From Leptospira ainlahdjerensis (lineage in GTDB: Bacteria > Spirochaetota > Leptospiria > Leptospirales > Leptospiraceae), in NCBI RefSeq assembly GCF_016919175.1, contig NZ_JAFFPU010000053.1, positions 1-13,749 of the forward strand: DNA of 13,749 bases, given 5' to 3'. The number at the start of each line of letters is the position of its first letter. Position 1 is the stretch's first letter. The position numbers and the translations under genes are program-made. Of the stretch, positions 7,667-13,749 are shown in pieces. The notes beneath the pieces were generated by a model. It was given only the letters and a program-made list of their open reading frames with translations, was not told the origin of the DNA and made no database searches.

Positions 7667-10600
7667 ATGAAATCGTATCTTCTCCGTATTTTTTCTTTAT
7701 GTTTTGTGATTCTTTTTGTTCTTAATTTTTCTTGGATCCGTTCGCTCCAAAGTTTTTTTTCTTTAGCCCTTCCTTCCGAAGAATCTTCTCTTCCTCAGTC
7801 GATTCCGAAACTCAGCGTGGATTCTTTCGGTAAGTCTTCGTTTTCGTTTCCTATTTCGGTTCCTCCTGGTGCGGGGGATTTGGTTCCGAAACTTTCTATC
7901 CGTTATTCTTCTTCCTCTTCTCCCGGTATTTTAGGGAAGGGTTTTTCTCTCGAGGGGCTTCCCTCAGTTCAGGTGAATCCCAATTTCGGTTATTTTGAAA
8001 ACGATTCTCGTTTTATTTCCTCTATCGGCGGTGAGTTCTTATCCGATTCCGGTGGTTTGTATTTTTCTAAATTTCAGCCATCTCTTAAGATTACTCGTTT
8101 GTCAGGCGGAGCCTGGAAGATTGAAGAGAAGAATGGGACGGAATATCAGTTTGGCATTACGAGCGATTCTAAAATTTTTGCCCAAGCTCCGGATTCGGGC
8201 AAAGTGATTTCCTGGGGTTTAAATCGTGTTCGTGATTCTTTTGGAAACGGATACGATATTTCCTACAATGCGGACGGTCTTTCCAACGGTCTTTTGTTAC
8301 CTTCGGAAATCGTTTACGTTCACGGGAATGCCCGGATTTCTTTTTCTTACTCTCATGAGTCTTCGGGTTTTATTTCGGTTCTCTTTCATTCGAATGTGAA
8401 ACAAATTCACTCGAAAGTTCTTTCGAGTATCGATGTCTTTGCTAAGGACGAGAACGGTTCCGAATCGAATGTTGATTCCTATTCTTTTGATTATATTTTT
8501 GACGATACTTCCCGTTTGTTAAAATCCATTGGTCGTTCCCATTACGAACCTTTGACCTTTTCTTATTCGAACCATTCCGTTGATTCTCTTTCTTCTCCGA
8601 GCACCAATCGTTCGATTTCGAACGGGTTTGCTCTGACGTTTCGTGCGATTCAGGAAGGTCTTCAAGGCGCTTTTGATAACGGTATGATCGCCTGCGCTTG
8701 TACGGCTAATGCCGGTTGTATGGCCTCGGTCGGTCCTTGGGCGATTTTGATCTGCGGTTGGGCCACTCAGAATATTTGGGACGTTCACTCCAACGGTGTT
8801 GAAACTTCTTTTGCCGGAGCTCTGGATGTCAACGGGGACGGTATTTCCGAATACGTTCGTGTTCTCGGTTCGAAGGACAATCAACATTTTTATGTTACCG
8901 ATCTGCAATCGGGCGGCGACGCTTTGAATTCTTCTTTGCCCATAGATTCTTCCCCGCTCGGTAACGTTTTGAACCTCACGAGCAAAGGAAGAATTTTTCC
9001 CGGCGATTTTAACGGAGACGGGAAAGCGGATTTTCTCCTTTTTGAAAAACCGGACGTTCCTTTTCGGATTTTTTGGGGGCCCGATTTTCACGATTCCGTT
9101 ACGAACGTTTCCGCGTTTGTTCCTCAATCCCAGGATAAAAGAGGAAGACATTTCGTCGTCGATTTGAATGGGGATGGTCTTTCGGATCTTGTTCAGGCGA
9201 ATCTTAGTCTTGGTTTAGACGTCTTTCTTTCCGACGGTTCCTCTTTGTATTTTTCTCAGACTCTTTCTTTCTCGGACTTCGGTTTGGAATTTCAGCTTTT
9301 TGCGGATTTGGATCGCAACGGGATTCCCGATTTTATCCGTATGGAAGGTTTGCCCGGTTCTCGAAGATTGATCGTTTCCTTTTTATCTTTGAATCCGGTT
9401 TCTAATTCGATTTCGGTGGTCGGTAGTACATCTTTGAATGAGAGCTCTTCCTTCGGTGGCAGTTTCGGTTCTTCCGGGAATCGTTTTTTTGCCGATACGA
9501 ACGGCGACGGCTTTTTGGATTTTGTCACGATGAGTTCGGGTTCCTTTCCCTTTCTCGGTACTTTCATTCATCAGTATCATTTTAACGGGAAGAGTTTTCA
9601 ATCGGAGAATATCGGACAATTTTTGAACGACGTGCCTCTTTCGGTTGAGATCGGTAATCCCTTTTTGCCCGGCGCTTACGGTTATGCGGATTACGATATC
9701 AACTACGACGGTCGTATGGATCGGGTTACGAGAAACGGCGAGACCGGTTATCTTGTGGAAATTTTGAAACAAGACGGGTCTTTTTCTTCTCCGATTTCGG
9801 TGATGCCCAATCAAGACACGATTGTGGATTTAGACGAGGACGGTCAGGACGACAAGATTCGAGTCGGGTATTTCTTTTTTCTCGTTCAGATTCAGGTTCG
9901 TTTCGCTCCGGATGATCGATTTGTTTGGAACGATATCGACAACAACCGCATGGCGATTCCCACTCCTACTCCCGAGGAAACGGCGTCCCTTTCCGATGTC
10001 GGTTATTCCAATTGGAAGAACAAGAAAGATTTTTCGGATCTGAATCGAGACGGTAGGGCGGATCTGATTTATTTTCAGAACGGTAGAATTTTTGTTCGTC
10101 TTGCCGATTTGAATTCTTCCGGTTTGGTTTCGTTTCCTCTGTCTTCGGATTTTTCTTGGGCTTCCGGTGGTTTTTTGCAAAGCCTTGATTTTAACGGGGA
10201 CGGAGTTACCGAATTGATCGGTTTGAGCACTAGCCCGCAAAAGTATTCCGATTGGACTCCGAGTCCAAATCCAGTTTTACCTTCCATTCTTGTAAGACAG
10301 GTCCCTTTTGCCTCCAATTCTACTTTAGAAATTCTTCGTTTTGAGCCAAAGATCCCGGACGGTCTGATTCAAAATATTTTCCAAGGTACGGAATCCTCTT
10401 TTCATCAGGTCGTTAAGATCGAGTACGATTTAAAAAAGAATCATCTCGCTTCTCAACCTGCGAGTCAAAGAATCAACGCTTCTGCGGTCAGTCCTTCCCG
10501 TCCTAACGTTTTTCCTTTTTTTGCGCCGGATACGGTTGTAAAATCGATTTCTTCCTTTGGTTGGGACGGTTCCGCCGAATTCTTAATTTCTAAATCGGAT

Positions 10601-13600
10601 TATAAATTCAGTACTCCTCGTTTTTTTCGGGGGGATTTGCGTAAGTCCTCTCTCCTAGGTTATGAATCGGTTTCTTCTTTTGATTCCATCACCGGCACAA
10701 ATACCGTTCGGTCCTTTAGTTCTTCGGATCCCGATTTGGCCGGTGTGGAAACTTCTTTGATCGTGAGCAAGGCCGGGACGCCGATTCATTCCAGTTCCCA
10801 TGTTTATTCTAAATCGGTTTTGTCGAACGGTTCGACTTGGATCCGTCCGGTTTCTTCTTCCGAAACGATCTATCGCTCGGGCGCCGTTTTTCAATCGGTC
10901 TTCACTTCTCTTCTCTACGACGCCAATTTCAACCAGGTGGGGAAGTCTTCGATGATCGACGGGGTTTCCGTCTCGGATGTTACCACTTACGACCCGGCTT
11001 CCTTTCTTTTAAAACCTCAGTCGAATGTGAGTTCCAAGGACGGTCAGGTGGTTGCGAGAAAAGAATTCGATTACAACGGAAATTTTCTTTCCAAGGTCCG
11101 AGAAAAAATCGATACGAACGCCTTTTCGGAGTCCGAATTTCTTTCTTTCGATTCTTTCGGGAATCCCACCCAAGTCCGCGATATCCGAGGTAATATTTCT
11201 CTTATCGAATACGATTCCGTGGTTCACAAGTTTCCGGTGAGGGTTACGAATTCGTTCGGTCACGTTTCCGAAAAAACCTACGATCTTAGGAGCGGTTTGG
11301 TTCTTTCAAGCAAGGACGAAAACGGAAATATTACGGTAAATAAATATGATTCTTTCGGTCGGTTGATCGCCGTTCAATTGCCCGGCGCTTCCGACTGGAC
11401 CAAGACGATCGAATATTCCAATTCGGGGAGTCTTGTTGGCGCTAGGGTTAAAACTACGGTTTACGCCGACGATGATTCGATTTCTTGGTCGGAAGAGATC
11501 GTCAATATGAAGGATGGGTTGACCGTTAAACGAGGTAGTCTTTTGGACGGTTTGGTTTTGACCGAAGCGACTTACAAGGATCAGGCGGGTAAGGTTTTGC
11601 GAAAGATCGATCCGCATTTGGAAGGCCAAGAGATCCTCGGTGTTAAGGATTATGTTTACGACGATAATCAGGATTTGATCAAGATCACTTCGAATGACGG
11701 GTCCGAATCTTCTATTTCGTATAACGGGAATTCTACGACGACGGTTTCGAAGTCGGGTTCCACCGTTCTTTCTACTTTGGTGGAAGTCAAAAACGGTTTG
11801 GGGCAGACGATCAGCAAAACCTTAAACGGTAAGACGATTGGTTATGAATATACTCCAAAAGGGAATGTATCAAAAATTATAGATCCTGAAAACGGCCAGA
11901 CGTCGATCAGTTTTAACTTTGCGGGGAAGCAGACTTCCGTGAGCAACGTGAACAGCGGGACGATTTTTTACGAGTATGATTCTTCCGGTAACCTTATCGA
12001 AGAGCGTCACGCGAACGGTTCCAGAATCCGTTTTACTTACGATTCTTTAGGTAGAATTTTGAGCAAAAGGGCCGATTCTTCCAGCGGAACTTCGGTTCAC
12101 AATTTCGAATATGATCTCCCTTCTTCTTCCAATTCTTTGGGCCGTTTGTCCAGAGTTACGGATGAATTGGGAACCACCGAATTTTCCTACGATGCTCGCG
12201 GGAATCAAACCGTGATTAAAAAGACTCTTCCGAACGAAGACAACCTGGTTTTACTTTTGGAAAAGAAATTCAATTTTCTGAATCAAGTTACAGAAGTGAT
12301 TTATCCCGAAGGGACGAAGATCCATCACAAGTATTCTCAATCCGGTTATGTGAACGGAATTACGCTGACTCCGAATGATGGGTCGAGTTCGGAACATCCT
12401 CTTGTTTCCTACAAAGGACCCGTGATCGAGGGCAATCGGGTGAAAATCATTCGAGAATTAGGGAACGGAGTTTGGACAGATATCTACGTTGACAAATTGA
12501 CCAAGCGCGCTTTGGAGACTGTGACTAAGATCGGAACCAACGTTTATGAAAACGTTGCATATTCGTATGACGAGAAAGGAAATTTTTCCCAGATTGAAGA
12601 CAAGTTGAACGGAACCAGGACGCAGAGTTTTGTGTATGATTCTTTCAATCGTCTTGTTTCTGCTACTGGTAAATACGGAACCGAAACTTATGTTTACAGC
12701 GATACGGGTAAACTTTTGCAAAAAGGCGACAAGACATTTAGTTATGGTGATCCGAGTCATGCGAATGCTGTAACGCATGTGAGCAGTCCTGGATATATCG
12801 GAGACTATGCGTATGATGGTGCAGGGAATATGATCGCCCGCAACGGAGCGGTTCTTGAATACGACGGTTTTCAAAAGATGCGAAGAATGGAAACTTTAGA
12901 ACAAGGAACGATTCTTTATGATTACGATTTTACCGGCAGTCGCTTGATCAAAAACCGATTGCAGGACGGAAGTAAAGTGATCAGCTTGGGCGGTCTGTAC
13001 GAGATATCGTATCGAGCTGGTTTTTCTCCACAACATACGTTGTATTTTAAAGGAGCTGGTGGGGAATTGATCGGTCAGTGGACGACAGAAACGGCAGTAC
13101 TTCGAACAAGCACCGCATCTGGAGGTTTTCAAGATTGGAAGAACGATGCATTCGGAAAACTGAACGGCCTTTACTACAAGAGTATGGACGCTGTATTTGA
13201 AACTCGCAGTTTTTTTAGAACCAATCCAATAGGCGTATTTTCAGGTATTATAATCTTACTTGGATTAGGAATTTGTTTTGTTCTTTTACACAAAGAAGGA
13301 ATTGTAGAGGGGATTCAATTAAAACTTCTCACTCCTTTAACGCTCATATCCATGTTGATGTTTGTAACGAATTGTAACGGTCTTTTGAATGGTGGAAGCG
13401 GAGATGATCCCCCTTGGATGCTTGCTCCCCTAGTAATTCCACCTGGAACCCCAGCTATCTTTACAACACCTTCTCAATCTGGAAATTCAGGAACGCCGAT
13501 CGGAGGCACACCGGTAAACGGTTTTGTATTTTTCAATACGGATCACTTAGGATCAGTGACAATGGCGATGGATGGTCAAGGGAATCGACTTGGGGGCGGG

Positions 13601-13749
13601 GAATGGGGAGGAAGCTCCCACGTGAGCTACAAACCGTATGGAGAAGTTCAGAGAAACGATTCCCAAGGTCCTGATATATTTCGATACAAATACACAGGTC
13701 AAGAAGAAGACCGTGAGACAGGCCTTTACTACTACAAAGCTCGCTATTA
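7667..13749 (+). CDS. Giant SpvB/TcB-like RHS-repeat protein, 3' end beyond the window
   Basis: The frame is open for 2027 codons with no stop. It starts at ATG 7667 behind GGAG (7656-7659, 7-base spacing). Domains in order are as follows. Residues 1-35: hydrophobic signal or anchor. About 50-325: SpvB/TcB N-terminal domain (FSFPISVPPGAGDLVPKLSI, LGKGFSLEGL). 340-365: a Cys-rich hydrophobic patch. 386-850: about nine FG-GAP/VCBS calcium-type motifs, e.g. DVNGDG (387), DFNGDG (447), DLNGDG (499), DLNRDG (791) and DFNGDG (841). 886-1020: a TcB-middle-like part with LLGYESVSSFDSITGTN. 1130-1770: YD repeats (YDSFGRL, YDSSGNL, YDSLGRI, YDARGN, YDEKGN). 1850-1945: two hydrophobic segments plus a Pro/Thr/Gly linker. 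1959 on: RHS core, DHLGSVT … YTGQEEDRETGLYYYKARY. The RHS/YD part is known to form a shell around a C-terminal toxin or effector. Here that tip lies past the edge, so the activity is unknown. Unlike Tc toxins, B- and C-type parts are fused in one chain with an export signal. Confidence 0.93.
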   Translation, partial: MKSYLLRIFSLCFVILFVLNFSWIRSLQSFFSLALPSEESSLPQSIPKLSVDSFGKSSFSFPISVPPGAGDLVPKLSIRYSSSSSPGILGKGFSLEGLPSVQVNPNFGYFENDSRFISSIGGEFLSDSGGLYFSKFQPSLKITRLSGGAWKIEEKNGTEYQFGITSDSKIFAQAPDSGKVISWGLNRVRDSFGNGYDISYNADGLSNGLLLPSEIVYVHGNARISFSYSHESSGFISVLFHSNVKQIHSKVLSSIDVFAKDENGSESNVDSYSFDYIFDDTSRLLKSIGRSHYEPLTFSYSNHSVDSLSSPSTNRSISNGFALTFRAIQEGLQGAFDNGMIACACTANAGCMASVGPWAILICGWATQNIWDVHSNGVETSFAGALDVNGDGISEYVRVLGSKDNQHFYVTDLQSGGDALNSSLPIDSSPLGNVLNLTSKGRIFPGDFNGDGKADFLLFEKPDVPFRIFWGPDFHDSVTNVSAFVPQSQDKRGRHFVVDLNGDGLSDLVQANLSLGLDVFLSDGSSLYFSQTLSFSDFGLEFQLFADLDRNGIPDFIRMEGLPGSRRLIVSFLSLNPVSNSISVVGSTSLNESSSFGGSFGSSGNRFFADTNGDGFLDFVTMSSGSFPFLGTFIHQYHFNGKSFQSENIGQFLNDVPLSVEIGNPFLPGAYGYADYDINYDGRMDRVTRNGETGYLVEILKQDGSFSSPISVMPNQDTIVDLDEDGQDDKIRVGYFFFLVQIQVRFAPDDRFVWNDIDNNRMAIPTPTPEETASLSDVGYSNWKNKKDFSDLNRDGRADLIYFQNGRIFVRLADLNSSGLVSFPLSSDFSWASGGFLQSLDFNGDGVTELIGLSTSPQKYSDWTPSPNPVLPSILVRQVPFASNSTLEILRFEPKIPDGLIQNIFQGTESSFHQVVKIEYDLKKNHLASQPASQRINASAVSPSRPNVFPFFAPDTVVKSISSFGWDGSAEFLISKSDYKFSTPRFFRGDLRKSSLLGYESVSSFDSITGTNTVRSFSSSDPDLAGVETSLIVSKAGTPIHSSSHVYSKSVLSNGSTWIRPVSSSETIYRSGAVFQSVFTSLLYDANFNQVGKSSMIDGVSVSDVTTYDPASFLLKPQSNVSSKDGQVVARKEFDYNGNFLSKVREKIDTNAFSESEFLSFDSFGNPTQVRDIRGNISLIEYDSVVHKFPVRVTNSFGHVSEKTYDLRSGLVLSSKDENGNITVNKYDSFGRLIAVQLPGASDWTKTIEYSNSGSLVGARVKTTVYADDDSISWSEEIVNMKDGLTVKRGSLLDGLVLTEATYKDQAGKVLRKIDPHLEGQEILGVKDYVYDDNQDLIKITSNDGSESSISYNGNSTTTVSKSGSTVLSTLVEVKNGLGQTISKTLNGKTIGYEYTPKGNVSKIIDPENGQTSISFNFAGKQTSVSNVNSGTIFYEYDSSGNLIEERHANGSRIRFTYDSLGRILSKRADSSSGTSVHNFEYDLPSSSNSLGRLSRVTDELGTTEFSYDARGNQTVIKKTLPNEDNLVLLLEKKFNFLNQVTEVIYPEGTKIHHKYSQSGYVNGITLTPNDGSSSEHPLVSYKGPVIEGNRVKIIRELGNGVWTDIYVDKLTKRALETVTKIGTNVYENVAYSYDEKGNFSQIEDKLNGTRTQSFVYDSFNRLVSATGKYGTETYVYSDTGKLLQKGDKTFSYGDPSHANAVTHVSSPGYIGDYAYDGAGNMIARNGAVLEYDGFQKMRRMETLEQGTILYDYDFTGSRLIKNRLQDGSKVISLGGLYEISYRAGFSPQHTLYFKGAGGELIGQWTTETAVLRTSTASGGFQDWKNDAFGKLNGLYYKSMDAVFETRSFFRTNPIGVFSGIIILLGLGICFVLLHKEGIVEGIQLKLLTPLTLISMLMFVTNCNGLLNGGSGDDPPWMLAPLVIPPGTPAIFTTPSQSGNSGTPIGGTPVNGFVFFNTDHLGSVTMAMDGQGNRLGGGEWGGSSHVSYKPYGEVQRNDSQGPDIFRYKYTGQEEDRETGLYYYKARY

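Noticed and set aside
8519..12874. Numerous minus-strand open frames opposite the giant gene (for example 8519-9151, 9383-9814, 12458-12874)
   Set aside because: They are Arg/Lys/Ile/Asn-rich low-complexity translations produced by the T-rich codon use of the plus-strand gene, have no consistent ribosome binding sites, and lie wholly inside a coherent SpvB/FG-GAP/RHS frame.

Overview
The window looks like a stretch of a Leptospira chromosome. I infer this from the moderate-to-low GC, the loose spirochaete-type lipoprotein signals, the dense run of exported and outer-membrane proteins of unknown function, and a decayed insertion sequence. No rRNA or single-copy marker is present, so genus is inference and species is not assigned.

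Layout. From about 77 to 1279 lies a dead IS481-like element on the minus strand. It has imperfect terminal inverted repeats (TGTGTAGT at each outer end) and a transposase broken by one frameshift and at least one internal stop. Next, on the minus strand, come a seven-repeat RCC1 beta-propeller protein (1415-2776) with a palindrome over its likely promoter, a roughly 570-base gap without genes, and a putative outer-membrane beta-barrel protein (3343-4194). A tight three-gene minus-strand operon follows, transcribed from 7340 down to 4477: an exported protein with an SH3/Sm-like front half and a probable barrel, a fibronectin-III/Kelch lipoprotein coupled to it by a 4-base ATGA overlap, and a small TPR protein with a C-terminal membrane anchor.

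The right half (7667-13749, plus strand) is one reading frame with no stop, 2027 complete codons, running off the window edge. I translated it by hand across its whole length. It has an N-terminal hydrophobic signal, a SpvB/TcB-type N-terminal domain, about nine FG-GAP/VCBS calcium-type motifs (a TcB-middle-like propeller), a long series of YD repeats, a membrane-spanning/proline-rich insertion, and the start of the RHS-associated core (DHLGSVT to GLYYYKARY). The window ends inside this core, so the variable C-terminal tip and any immunity gene would lie just downstream. The many shorter minus-strand open frames opposite this gene are shadows of it.

Together the region reads as an accessory surface/secretion locus. 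It carries three unrelated beta-propeller families (RCC1, Kelch, FG-GAP) next to a giant RHS/Tc-like protein. The best candidates for something new are features of the RHS protein: a four-cysteine hydrophobic patch in an otherwise almost cysteine-free protein, the membrane/lipobox-like insertion just before the core, and a change in codon habit near the 3' end.
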